This document shows positions 42,054 to 50,427 of a stretch of 64,000 nucleotides of DNA, in pieces. Source of the stretch: Micromonospora sp. HK10 (GTDB lineage: Bacteria; Actinomycetota; Actinomycetes; Mycobacteriales; Micromonosporaceae). The translations under genes and the position numbers were made by a program. How positions within the stretch are numbered: position 1 is the first letter of the stretch; each line of letters opens with the position of its first letter. The notes under the pieces were generated by a model. The model ran no database searches. It worked only from the letters and a program-made list of their open reading frames with translations, and was not told the origin of the DNA. The DNA lies in assembly GCF_000982955.1 (NCBI RefSeq), contig NZ_KQ058727.1, positions 1 to 64,000 of the forward strand, in the 5' to 3' direction.

Positions 42054-43589
42054 GTGACCGAGACCCCACCCGGCGCCCTCCGGCTGCCCATCGTGCCCGG
42101 TCTGACCGATCTGCAGGTCTTCGCCCGGGGCGGTTACGCCACCGTGTACCGGGCCACCCAGATCTCCGTGGGGCGCGAGGTCGCGGTCAAAGTGGAGAAC
42201 CGCACGCTGGACAGCGAACGGGACCAGGCCCGGTTCCTGCGTGAGGCGCGGGCCGCCGGCAAGATGTCCTCCCACCCGCACGTGGTCGACCTCTTCGACG
42301 TCGGGGTCACCGTCGACCAGCACCCCTACCTGATCATGGAGCTCTGCGACGGCTCGTACGCCGAGCGGATGCGGACCTCCCCGCTGGGCCCGGTGGAGAC
42401 CCGCGACCTGGGCGTCAAGATCGCCGATGCGCTGGCCCACTCGCACGCGGCCGGGGTGCTGCACCGCGACGTGAAGCCGGCCAACATCCTCTACTCGCAC
42501 TTCAACTCGGCGGTGCTGGCCGACTTCGGGCTGGCCGTGCTGGCCGAGGTGCGCGACGCCTCGGTCACCCTCGAGGTGCTCACCCCGGCGTACGCGCCGC
42601 CGGAGATGTTCAGCCACAGCCCGCCCTCGCCGGCCGTCGACGTGTACGCGCTCTGCGCCACCCTCTACGCGGTGATGCACGGCCGGCCGCCCCGCTGGCA
42701 GTCCGAGCGGAACCCGAGCCTGGTCACCGTGCTGGAGATGTTCCAGCAGCCGATCCCCGGCCTGCCCGGGGTCCCCGACGACCTGGTCGACGTGCTGCGG
42801 CTCGGCATGGCCAACGACCCGGACGAGCGACCGTCCGCCGTGGAGCTGCGCGCGATGCTCGCCGCGCTCCCGCTGGACCAGGGCGCGGCCCCGGTGAGCG
42901 GCGCGCCGATCTCCGGCGCCCCGGCCAGCGGTGGCCCGACCGGCGGCACCGGCACCGGTTGGCCGTACCCGCTGGGCCTGACGGGGCAGCCGGCCCCGCG
43001 CCCGCCCGCGGACGACGACCACCCGACCGTGCCGGCCGCCGGGCGGCGCTGGCGGCGCCGCTGGTTCCTGGGCGGCGCGGGCGTGCTCGCGCTGGCCGCC
43101 TCGGCCAGCGCCGGGGCCTGGCTGGCCGGCGGCGCTCCGCCCGTGGTGTCGCCGACCCCGGTGGCCAGCGGGGTGGTCGAGGTGACCGCCCCGAAGGTGC
43201 TGCCGGGCTGCGCCACCGGCGACGTCCGGCTGCCGGCCGGTGCGCGCTGCGCCACCGAGCTGGAGTGTTTCGGGCCGGTACGGCTGCGCCGCGACCGGGC
43301 GGAGGCCACCCGGGTGTCCTGCGACGGCCGGCACACCTGGGAGACCTACGCCGAGGGGGACCTGCCCGCCACGCTGGCCGGGGCCGGGCACGGCGCGGTG
43401 GCGGCCCATCCCGCCGTCCAGCGGGTCTGCAACGTCGGCACGTTCCAACTCGCCAGCGGCATCCGGCAGGCGGGCGACTGGAACCTGGAGGTGCTGCCGC
43501 CCACCGGGGCGGGCGCCGACCGCACCTACCGCTGCCTGGCCGGGCGGGGAGTGGACGCGCTCGCCATGCCCACCCTCACCGGTCGCTGA
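42054..43589 (+). CDS. membrane Ser/Thr protein kinase (PknB type)
   Basis: 511 aa. Cytoplasmic kinase domain (about 12-270): glycine-rich FARGGYATVYRA, Lys46 in VAVKVENR, HRDVKPANIL with catalytic Asp139, DFG at Asp157, and PAYAPPEMF in place of APE with a PPE variant. A Gly/Pro linker leads to one membrane helix (about 336-357) and an outer domain of ~150 residues with cysteines (LPGCATGDVRLP, ARCATELECFGPV, VSCDGRHTWETY, RVCNVGTF, YRCLAGRG), i.e. probably disulfide-bonded, not PASTA. All catalytic residues are present. Convergent 3' end overlaps the next gene by 14 bases. Targets unknown. Confidence 0.92.
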   Translation: MTETPPGALRLPIVPGLTDLQVFARGGYATVYRATQISVGREVAVKVENRTLDSERDQARFLREARAAGKMSSHPHVVDLFDVGVTVDQHPYLIMELCDGSYAERMRTSPLGPVETRDLGVKIADALAHSHAAGVLHRDVKPANILYSHFNSAVLADFGLAVLAEVRDASVTLEVLTPAYAPPEMFSHSPPSPAVDVYALCATLYAVMHGRPPRWQSERNPSLVTVLEMFQQPIPGLPGVPDDLVDVLRLGMANDPDERPSAVELRAMLAALPLDQGAAPVSGAPISGAPASGGPTGGTGTGWPYPLGLTGQPAPRPPADDDHPTVPAAGRRWRRRWFLGGAGVLALAASASAGAWLAGGAPPVVSPTPVASGVVEVTAPKVLPGCATGDVRLPAGARCATELECFGPVRLRRDRAEATRVSCDGRHTWETYAEGDLPATLAGAGHGAVAAHPAVQRVCNVGTFQLASGIRQAGDWNLEVLPPTGAGADRTYRCLAGRGVDALAMPTLTGR

Positions 43590-43959
43590 GCCGCCGCACC
43601 GCGCGCTGGTCGCGGACCGCCCGGGGGTCCAGCCCCTCCAACGTGTCGGCGTCGACCGCGCAGTCGGCGGCGGCGCGGAGTCCGCGGACGGCCTGCGGGT
43701 CGAGCCCTTCCAGGGTGTCGGCGTCGACGCCGTAGCTGCCCGGCGCGGGCCACTCCTCGGCCGGGGCCACCCCGCCGCCCTGCCGGTGGGCGCTGATCGC
43801 CACCCCGGCGACCATCACGAGCAGGACGCAGAGCAGCGCGAGCGCGACCGACACGATGCCCGCGGGACGCCAGACCAGCAGCGTCACGAGTGCCGCCACC
43901 GCCGCCAGCGACGCGACGGCGGCCCTGGCCCGCGCATCGGGCTTCGGGAACGACCTCAT
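43576..43959 (-). CDS. small membrane protein with duplicated VDADTLEGLDP motif
   Basis: 127 aa. Basic N-terminus, two adjacent hydrophobic segments (about 14-32 and 35-57), then a tail containing two copies of a ~23-residue unit: VDADTLEGLDPQAVRGLRAA and VDADTLEGLDPRAVRDQRAV. The copies lie about 69 bases apart in DNA with silent changes, so the duplication is not brand new. ATG at 43959. Its stop falls inside the convergent kinase gene. No family recognised; the tail motif might be a docking segment for a partner, for example the kinase, but that is speculation. Confidence 0.7.
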   Translation of the reverse strand: MRSFPKPDARARAAVASLAAVAALVTLLVWRPAGIVSVALALLCVLLVMVAGVAISAHRQGGGVAPAEEWPAPGSYGVDADTLEGLDPQAVRGLRAAADCAVDADTLEGLDPRAVRDQRAVRRLSDR

Positions 43960-44110
43960 CCGACAAGCATCGCCGAGCGCGTCCGCCTGTCAACCACCGA
44001 TCCGGCCGGTGGTGGTCACCGGCCGTCCGGTTGATCGCCGCCGGAGCGGCTCGCCGGCCGCCCCCGGCGCGGGCATTCTCAACCCCGGGTACGGATGGAA
44101 CGATGACGGG

Positions 44111-45136
44111 ATGTCATCGCTGTCGATACCCCAGGTGACCTATCTCGGCGGGCATCCGGACCGGGCGGACACCCTCCCGGGGCTCACCGCCGTCGTCGAC
44201 CGCTCCGGCATCCGGCTGCGCCGGTCCTTCCGCCGCTTCCTCGCCGTCCGGTGGGACGCGTTGCGTGGGCTGGACGTGCACCCGCCGGGCCTGCTCACCC
44301 TCGCGCTCAGCTTCCGTCCGGAGTACGACGACGGCTCGTCCCTGCACCTGCACCTGGACCGCGACGTGTACCGCTTCCACGTCCGCGACCTCCCCGCCGC
44401 GCAGCTGCGGGCACGGCTCGCCTCGTGGGCGGTGGCGGCCGCCGGCGCCCCCACGCCGCTGCCCGCGATGCCCCCGCCCCCGCCGCCGGTGTCGCACGGG
44501 CCGCTCGACGTGGTCCGGATGTCCCTCGACCTGTGGCGGGCGGCCGGCCTCGGCCGGGAATCCCTCTCCGACCGGAGCACCCTGGCCTACCGGCTCAGCC
44601 TCGCCGAGAACCACCGCCGCTGCGGCCGGTACGACGAGGCACTCGCCCTGCTCGAGCCGCTCGCCGGCGCCGCGGCCGAGGCGTTCGGCCCGGTCGACGA
44701 GGACACCCTGAAGGTCCGCAACGAACTGGGTCAGGCGTACCTCGAGGCCGGGCAGGTCGACGACGGCCTGGACGTGCTGCGCGAGGTGGTGTCGGCGGCC
44801 GAGCACCTGCACGGCCCGGACAGCCCACTCACCCTGGTCTTCCGCAACAACCTGGCCGTCGCCTACCAGCACGCCGGCCAGTACGCCCAGGCCATCGGCC
44901 TGCACGAGCAGAACATCCGGCACACCGAGCACAGCCGGGGACGCCGCAGCCTCGAGACGATCGGCCGGCGCAACAACCTGGCCGCCACCCTGGCGCTCGC
45001 CGGGTACCGGGAGCGGGCGATCGAGCTGTACTGGGAGGTGCTGGACACGCTGCCGGACGGCCACCGGAGCCACGCCCTGGCGGTCACCGCGCGGCAGAAC
45101 CTGGCCATCCTGCACAACCCGTCCTGGACGCCGTGA
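44111..45136 (+). CDS. TPR-repeat protein
   Basis: 341 aa soluble. Residues 1-110 form a beta-rich N-terminal domain (GLTAVVDRSGIRLRRSFRRF, LLTLALSFRPEYDDGSS), a Pro-rich hinge (MPPPPPPV) follows, then at least four tetratricopeptide repeats of the Kinesin-light-chain type (about 155-335: AENHRRCGRYDEALALLEPL, VRNELGQAYLEAGQVDDGLD, FRNNLAVAYQHAGQYAQAIG, RRNNLAATLALAGYRERAIE). Such TPR arrays bind partners. ATG at 44111. Convergent with the membrane gene of the CHAT locus (12-base gap). The N-terminal domain is not recognised. Confidence 0.85.
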   Translation: MSSLSIPQVTYLGGHPDRADTLPGLTAVVDRSGIRLRRSFRRFLAVRWDALRGLDVHPPGLLTLALSFRPEYDDGSSLHLHLDRDVYRFHVRDLPAAQLRARLASWAVAAAGAPTPLPAMPPPPPPVSHGPLDVVRMSLDLWRAAGLGRESLSDRSTLAYRLSLAENHRRCGRYDEALALLEPLAGAAAEAFGPVDEDTLKVRNELGQAYLEAGQVDDGLDVLREVVSAAEHLHGPDSPLTLVFRNNLAVAYQHAGQYAQAIGLHEQNIRHTEHSRGRRSLETIGRRNNLAATLALAGYRERAIELYWEVLDTLPDGHRSHALAVTARQNLAILHNPSWTP

Positions 45137-45148
45137 CGGCACCGTCGG

Positions 45149-46090
45149 TCAGGCACCGGCCGGCGGGGCGCTCACCGGCCGCCGGGCGCGGGGGACGGTG
45201 CCGTCCTTGCGGACGAGCCCGCTGATCTGCTCGCCGACCTCGCCGGTGAGCCGGCCCGGGCAGGAGAGTCCCAACCGGACGGCCAGCTCGCGGCCGTACA
45301 GGTCCACGGCGGCCTCGACCAGCTCGGCGTAGACGGCCACGGACCGGCGGCACCGGTGCCGGGCGGCGAGCAGGATCGCCGCGCCGACGACCAGGGCCGG
45401 CCACCAGAACGCCCCGAGGACGGCGTAGAGGGCGCCCCAACCGACCAGCCGGGCCGCCGTGGCGCAGCGGTCCTGCACGGCGGTCAGCTCGCCGCGCGTC
45501 TCCTCCGGCAGGACCAGCCACAACCGCGGCCACACCGGCGCGAGGTCGATGCCGTACGTGCGCCACACCCGCACGTCGGCGGCGTGCAGCCGGTCGCCGG
45601 TCCAGGTCGGCCGCGCCGGCTCGACCAGGCAGATCGCCGCGCGGCGGTCGATGGCCCGCCGCACCCGGGCCCGCCGGGCCGGGTCGGTGGTGTCCGCGAG
45701 GAACGCCCGCTCGGCCTCGGCCACCTCGGCGTCCGCCCGCTCCCACCGCCGCCGGCGCCGGTCGGCGAGCCGGCCCAGCAGCGGCGTCGACCCGGTCAGG
45801 CTCCAGGTCCACCCGACGACCATCCCCACCGCCTGCGCGGCCAGCCCGGCCGCCGCCGCGCCGAGCAGGAACGCGGCCCCGGCGACCAGCAGGGCCGCGC
45901 CGCGCGCCCCGGCCGGCGTGCCGGTCAGCCGGTCCAGCCAGGCCGGCAGGGCCGCGACATCCAGGGCGTGGCTCTGGCCGAGCACCCGGGCCAGCACCAC
46001 CGCGGCGGCGAACAGCGCCCCCGGCAGCACCAGCGCGGCCGTCCACCGGGTCACCAGCTGCTTGCCCAGCTCGGCGAGGAACGCGTTCAC
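45149..46090 (-). CDS. three-helix membrane protein of the CHAT locus
   Basis: 313 aa, no family recognised. Hydrophobic segments at about 18-38 (TAALVLPGALFAAAVVLARV), 63-92 (a long Ala/Gly-rich one) and 228-253 (ALYAVLGAFWWPALVVGAAI). Between helices 2 and 3 lies a charged, probably cytosolic ~130-residue domain (RRRRWERADAEVAEAERAFL, ARVRRAIDRRAAICLV). GTG at 46090 overlaps the stop of the small upstream gene by 4 bases (GTGA), so the two are translationally coupled and divergent from the CHAT protease. A membrane partner beside a caspase-like protease could be an effector or anchor; inferred only. Confidence 0.75.
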   Translation of the reverse strand: MNAFLAELGKQLVTRWTAALVLPGALFAAAVVLARVLGQSHALDVAALPAWLDRLTGTPAGARGAALLVAGAAFLLGAAAAGLAAQAVGMVVGWTWSLTGSTPLLGRLADRRRRRWERADAEVAEAERAFLADTTDPARRARVRRAIDRRAAICLVEPARPTWTGDRLHAADVRVWRTYGIDLAPVWPRLWLVLPEETRGELTAVQDRCATAARLVGWGALYAVLGAFWWPALVVGAAILLAARHRCRRSVAVYAELVEAAVDLYGRELAVRLGLSCPGRLTGEVGEQISGLVRKDGTVPRARRPVSAPPAGA

Positions 46091-46467
46091 AGGGTGACCC
46101 GGCTCGCCACGAAGGGCGCACCGGTGAGCCCGCACGTCGGCGGCGGGCCGTCGTCGACCGGGGCCTTGCGGGGGCACGGTCCGGCGCCGGGGCAGGTCCA
46201 GGCGGCGACCGTCGGGTGGCCACCGCCGCCGAGCCACGGCTCGAAGCCGCGTACGCCGGTGGTGAGGCCGTCGATGCCGTGTTGGGCGAAGGCCGCGTCG
46301 AGCCGGTCGAGGTCCGCGGCCAACTGCGGGTCCCAGCGCCCCGCGCGGACCGCCGCGACGACCCGGTCGAGCACCTCGGCGACGCCGTACCGCTCGGCGT
46401 GCGTGCGCAGCTGCTCCCCGGTGGCCTGGCTGCACAACCGGCCGATGCGCTCCGCAACGAGTTCCAA
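46087..46467 (-). CDS. small Cys-motif protein of the CHAT locus
   Basis: About 126 aa. Helical N-terminal part (VAERIGRLCSQATGEQLRTH, VAEVLDRVVAAVRAGRWDPQ) and a C-terminal motif WTCPGAGPCPRKAPVDDG then PTCGLTGAPF, with Cys-x5-Cys and a third Cys that may bind a metal. The start is uncertain: TTG at 46467 has GGGGGG five bases upstream and begins the ordered helix; longer frames up to 46581 lack support and run into the CHAT promoter. Coupled to the membrane gene downstream by a GTGA overlap. Not recognised; looks like an adaptor in a conflict-type locus. Confidence 0.6.
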   Translation of the reverse strand: MELVAERIGRLCSQATGEQLRTHAERYGVAEVLDRVVAAVRAGRWDPQLAADLDRLDAAFAQHGIDGLTTGVRGFEPWLGGGGHPTVAAWTCPGAGPCPRKAPVDDGPPPTCGLTGAPFVASRVTL

Positions 46468-46646
46468 GGTCGCCCCCCGTGCGCCGGTCGGCCGTTTCCG
46501 CTGCCACAGTAGCGGCCCCGGCAAGCCCGTGCCGCCAGCCGGGACGCGACCCGGATTCCGCTTTCCCGGACCGGGACCCATTGGGCAGGATCGTTACCGG
46601 GCCAGGAGATCGCCACCCGACGCCAGCGCACCGGAATCGAGGAGCG

Positions 46647-49600
46647 ATGCCGAAATGGACGGTCGGTAACGCCACGCGGCGGGTCACCGCGGTGACCGCC
46701 GAGTACGAGCGGACCGGGGCACCGGCCGTCCTGTTCGGACCCGACCTCGCCGGCGAGGAGCAGGTGCTCGCCGCGGCGGCCGGCGGGCGCGGCGCCGGGC
46801 GGGCCGCGGCGCAGGCGCTGGCCCGGCTGCACTGGTACCGCTACCTCAACCTGTCCGGGCTGGACGGCCTGCGCGCGCGCCGGGCGGCGGTCGGGCTGTT
46901 CCGGCACGTGCACCGCCGGGACCCGGAGCTGGTGCCGGAGCTGATCCGGGCCGACTGCCGGGAGAGCGAGCCGCCCCGGTCTCCCCGACTCGCCGACGTG
47001 CTGCTCAGCCAGCAGCAGGCCGACCGGATCGCGGGCCTCCGGCAGCGGCACCGGGCGGGTTCCGCCAAGGCCCTCCGGCTGCTCGTCACGCTCTATCAGG
47101 AATGGCTGCTGGAGCTGGCCCGGGACCGCGACGACGACACCGGCCTGCTGCGGGCCGCCCTGCTGACCGATCTCACCGAGGCGCTGGTGACGCTGGCGGA
47201 GGCGACCGGGGAGGGACCGACGTACGACGAGGCGCTGGACGCGGCCACGGCGGCCCTCGCGGCCACCACCGACCGGGACCCGCACCGGATGCACCGCCTC
47301 GTCGACCGCGGTCGCCTGCTGGAGCTCTACTTCGACCGGGGCGCCGGGCCGCGGGCGCTGCAACTGGCCGTCGGCGAGTACCGCCGGGCCGCCCAGCTCG
47401 GCTGGCGGCGGCAGCCCACCGACCCGCGGGTGGTGGCGCGGTTCGCCACGGCGCTGTCCCGGCTGCCCGAGGTCCCGCCGCTGGCGTCGGTCGAGGTCCT
47501 GTTCGAGGCGACCGCGGCCTGGCGCGACGCGGTCCACGCCGCGGCGGGCGACGAGCCGGCGATGGCCGCGGCGCTGGAGCGGCTCAACACCGTCGTCAAC
47601 CTGCTGGCCCAGGAGATCGACCCGGAGCTGGCGCTGGAGGTCGTCACCGCCGCCGGGCAGCCCGAGGTGATCGACCGCTACCTGGGCCGGGCCGAGGAAC
47701 TCGAGGCCCGGATCGCGGCGGACGCCTCGGCGGCGGCCCTGGCCGACCAGTACGAGGCGGCCTTCCTGCTCTTCGCCGTGGTGCCGGGCTTCCACCCGGC
47801 CCGGCCGCGCGCGCTGCTCCTGCTCGGCTCGGCCGAGCTGGACCGGTGGCAGCACGGCGGCGAGCTGAGTGGCGCGGCGGAGGCGGCGAGCTGGGCGCAG
47901 TTGGCGCTGGACGCCATCGGGCCGGCCGACCCGTTGCGGCGCAAGGCGTTGAACCTGCTGGCCGCCGCGGCCGCACCGGCCGGGCTGCACGGGCAGGACG
48001 AGCACCTGGTCGAGGTCGCGCTCTCCGCCGCCCGGGCGGCGCTTCCGCTCGCCGGCGAGCAGCCGGAGGAACGCGCGCACCAACTCGTGGTCCTCGGCGA
48101 CGCGCTGGACGACGCCGGTTGGCTGAACCGCGACGCCGAACTCGTGGACGAGGCGCTGCGATACCAGCGGGAGGCGCTGCGGCTCACCCCCGAGGGGCAC
48201 GAGTCGTACCCGCTGCGGCTCATGAAGCTCTCCCAGACGCTCGTGCACCGCGACCAGTTGGTGCCCGACGATGCGCTGCTGGCCGAGGCGGTGGCGACGA
48301 ACGGCCGCGCGGCGGGCCTGCTGACGGAGCGGGATCCGCGCCGGGTCGGCTTCCTCTACAACCACGCCAGCAGCCGTTCCGTCCAGGCCGTCCGGCAGCG
48401 CGACGAGGCCGGGCTGGTCGCGGCCGAACGCAGCTACCGGGAGGCGTTGGCCCTGGTGCCGCCGGATCACCCCGACCAGCCGCGGATCCGCAGCGCGATC
48501 GCCGACGCCCGCTACCACCGGTACCGGCTCGGCGGCGACCTGGAGGTGCTGGCCGACGCGGTACGGCTGGCCCGGGAGGCGGTCGAGGCGACCCCGCCGG
48601 ACCACCACTGGTGGCCGCTGCGGGCCGGGCTGCTGGCCCGGGCGGCCGCCGAGCTGGCCCGGGCGGGCGGGCCGGACGCCGAGCCGGCCCGGGCCGAGGC
48701 GACCGCCACGTACGCCGCGATCGCCGCCGCGCCGCAGGCGGACCCGCAGACCCGGATCGACGCCGAGCGGCAGCAGGCCGAGTTGGCGCACGCGGCCGGC
48801 GACCCGGCCGCTCGGCTGGCCGCGTTGGAGCGGGCGGTGCGGCAGATGCCGGCCTCGATCAGCCGGTCGTCGGCCGGCCGGCGCCGGCTCGGGGCGGTGG
48901 CCGAACTCAGCGGGTTGGCGGCGGAGGCGGCCGCGACCGCGCTCGCGGCGGACCACCCCGAGCGCGCCGTCGAACTCCTGGAACGCGGCCGTGGCCTGCT
49001 GTTCCACGAGGCGTTGGGGATCCGCGATGGGCGGGCCGAACTGCGCGTGGTCAGCCCCGGGCTGGCCGCCGACCTGGACCGGGTCGACCGGGAGCTGGCC
49101 GAGGCGGACGCCTACACGCATGTCCGGAACTTCACCATCGAGGTGCAGCGCCGCAGTGCGGACGGCGAACTGCTGGACAGCTCGACGACCGAGTGGGATC
49201 CGCGAACCGCCTGGGTGCCGCGTACCCGGAAACTGGCCGCCGAACGGGACCGGGTGATCGGGCGGATCCGGCGGCTGCCCGGGTTCGCCGACTTCCTGCG
49301 GCCACCGTCGGTGCCGCTGCTCCGGGAGCGGCTCGCGGGCCTGCCGGTGGTCGTCGTCAACAGCCACGGCGACCGGGGCGACGCGTTGGTCGTCCCGGGT
49401 GACCCGGGGCAGCCCGTGCAGCCGGTCCGGCTGCCCGAGCTGACCGGCGCCGCCGTCCAGCGGCAGGTCACCCGCTGGTACGCGGCGGTGTCCGACGCGC
49501 TCGACCCGGGGGTGCCGTTCGACCGGCGCGCCGCCGCCCAGGAGGAGCTGCACGCCGTGCTGGGCTGGCTGTGGGACGCGGTGACCGGGCCGGTGCTGGA

Positions 49601-50414
49601 CCGGATCGCACCGGCCGACGGGCCGCCGCTGCCGCTCTGGTGGTCCCCGGTCGGCGCGTTGGCCCGGCTGCCGCTGCACGCCGCCGGCCATCACCGGGAG
49701 CCGGGGCACCGGCGTACCGTCCTGGACCGGGTGGTGCCGTCCTACACGCCGACCCTCACCGCGCTGGCGCACGCCGCGGCGGAGCGGCCGCGACCGCCGG
49801 CGGCCGCCACGGCCACCGTGGTCGGCGTACCGACCGCGCGGGACCTGCCGGCGCTGTCCCAGGTACGCGCCGAGGTCGAGCAGGTGGCCCGGCTGATCCC
49901 CGGCTCGACCGTGCTGACCGGGACCGAGGTGGCCCCGACCGAGGTCGAGGAGGCGCTGCGCCGGCACCCGATCGCGCACTTCGCCTGCCACGGCGAGGCG
50001 GACGCCGGCACGGCCGCGATGCTGACCGGTGGCCTGCGCCTCGGCAAGGGTGGCTCGCTGAGCCCGCACATGGTGGGCTCCTACCGGTTGGCCCGGGCCG
50101 AGCTGGCCTTCCTCTCCGCGTGCGGCACGGCCGAGACGCACCCGACGTTCACCGACGAGCCGCTGCACCTGGCCGCCGCGTTCCAGCTCGCCGGCTTCCG
50201 TGGCGTGATCGGCACGATGTGGCGGACCACGGACAGCGCGCGGATCGCGGCGGCCTTCTACGCCGGCCTGACCAACGGTGGCACCGAGCCCCCGGACCCG
50301 GCCGCGGCCGCCCGGGTGCTCACCGAGACGGTCCGGGCGGTACGCGACGAGTTCCCGGCGACGCCCACCCGGTGGGCCGGCCACCTGCACGTCGGGCTGA
50401 ACCGGGCGCTCTGA
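46647..50414 (+). CDS. TPR-CHAT caspase-like protease
   Basis: 1255 aa. N-terminal ~150 residues unassigned; then a long array of helical TPR-like repeats to about residue 790 (with the linker AVELLERGRGLLFHEAL typical before CHAT domains); a middle region; and a C-terminal CHAT (caspase HetF-associated with TPRs) domain (about 950-1255). The catalytic dyad is intact: His1115 in IAHFACHGEAD and Cys1159 in LAFLSACGTAE. Conserved WWSPVGALARLPLHAAG and FRGVIGTMW also fit. CHAT proteases act in anti-phage and programmed-death systems and cleave partner proteins. ATG at 46647 with GAGGAG. Divergent from the small Cys-motif/membrane gene pair, 179 bases away. Confidence 0.92.
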   Translation: MPKWTVGNATRRVTAVTAEYERTGAPAVLFGPDLAGEEQVLAAAAGGRGAGRAAAQALARLHWYRYLNLSGLDGLRARRAAVGLFRHVHRRDPELVPELIRADCRESEPPRSPRLADVLLSQQQADRIAGLRQRHRAGSAKALRLLVTLYQEWLLELARDRDDDTGLLRAALLTDLTEALVTLAEATGEGPTYDEALDAATAALAATTDRDPHRMHRLVDRGRLLELYFDRGAGPRALQLAVGEYRRAAQLGWRRQPTDPRVVARFATALSRLPEVPPLASVEVLFEATAAWRDAVHAAAGDEPAMAAALERLNTVVNLLAQEIDPELALEVVTAAGQPEVIDRYLGRAEELEARIAADASAAALADQYEAAFLLFAVVPGFHPARPRALLLLGSAELDRWQHGGELSGAAEAASWAQLALDAIGPADPLRRKALNLLAAAAAPAGLHGQDEHLVEVALSAARAALPLAGEQPEERAHQLVVLGDALDDAGWLNRDAELVDEALRYQREALRLTPEGHESYPLRLMKLSQTLVHRDQLVPDDALLAEAVATNGRAAGLLTERDPRRVGFLYNHASSRSVQAVRQRDEAGLVAAERSYREALALVPPDHPDQPRIRSAIADARYHRYRLGGDLEVLADAVRLAREAVEATPPDHHWWPLRAGLLARAAAELARAGGPDAEPARAEATATYAAIAAAPQADPQTRIDAERQQAELAHAAGDPAARLAALERAVRQMPASISRSSAGRRRLGAVAELSGLAAEAAATALAADHPERAVELLERGRGLLFHEALGIRDGRAELRVVSPGLAADLDRVDRELAEADAYTHVRNFTIEVQRRSADGELLDSSTTEWDPRTAWVPRTRKLAAERDRVIGRIRRLPGFADFLRPPSVPLLRERLAGLPVVVVNSHGDRGDALVVPGDPGQPVQPVRLPELTGAAVQRQVTRWYAAVSDALDPGVPFDRRAAAQEELHAVLGWLWDAVTGPVLDRIAPADGPPLPLWWSPVGALARLPLHAAGHHREPGHRRTVLDRVVPSYTPTLTALAHAAAERPRPPAAATATVVGVPTARDLPALSQVRAEVEQVARLIPGSTVLTGTEVAPTEVEEALRRHPIAHFACHGEADAGTAAMLTGGLRLGKGGSLSPHMVGSYRLARAELAFLSACGTAETHPTFTDEPLHLAAAFQLAGFRGVIGTMWRTTDSARIAAAFYAGLTNGGTEPPDPAAAARVLTETVRAVRDEFPATPTRWAGHLHVGLNRAL

Positions 50415-50427
50415 GCGGCCCGCCGGC

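Noticed and set aside
45084-50390. 1768-codon antisense frame opposite the CHAT gene as a real giant protein
   Set aside because: Its sequence is Arg/Gly/Gln low complexity, with no domain, and the opposing CHAT frame has intact catalytic motifs.
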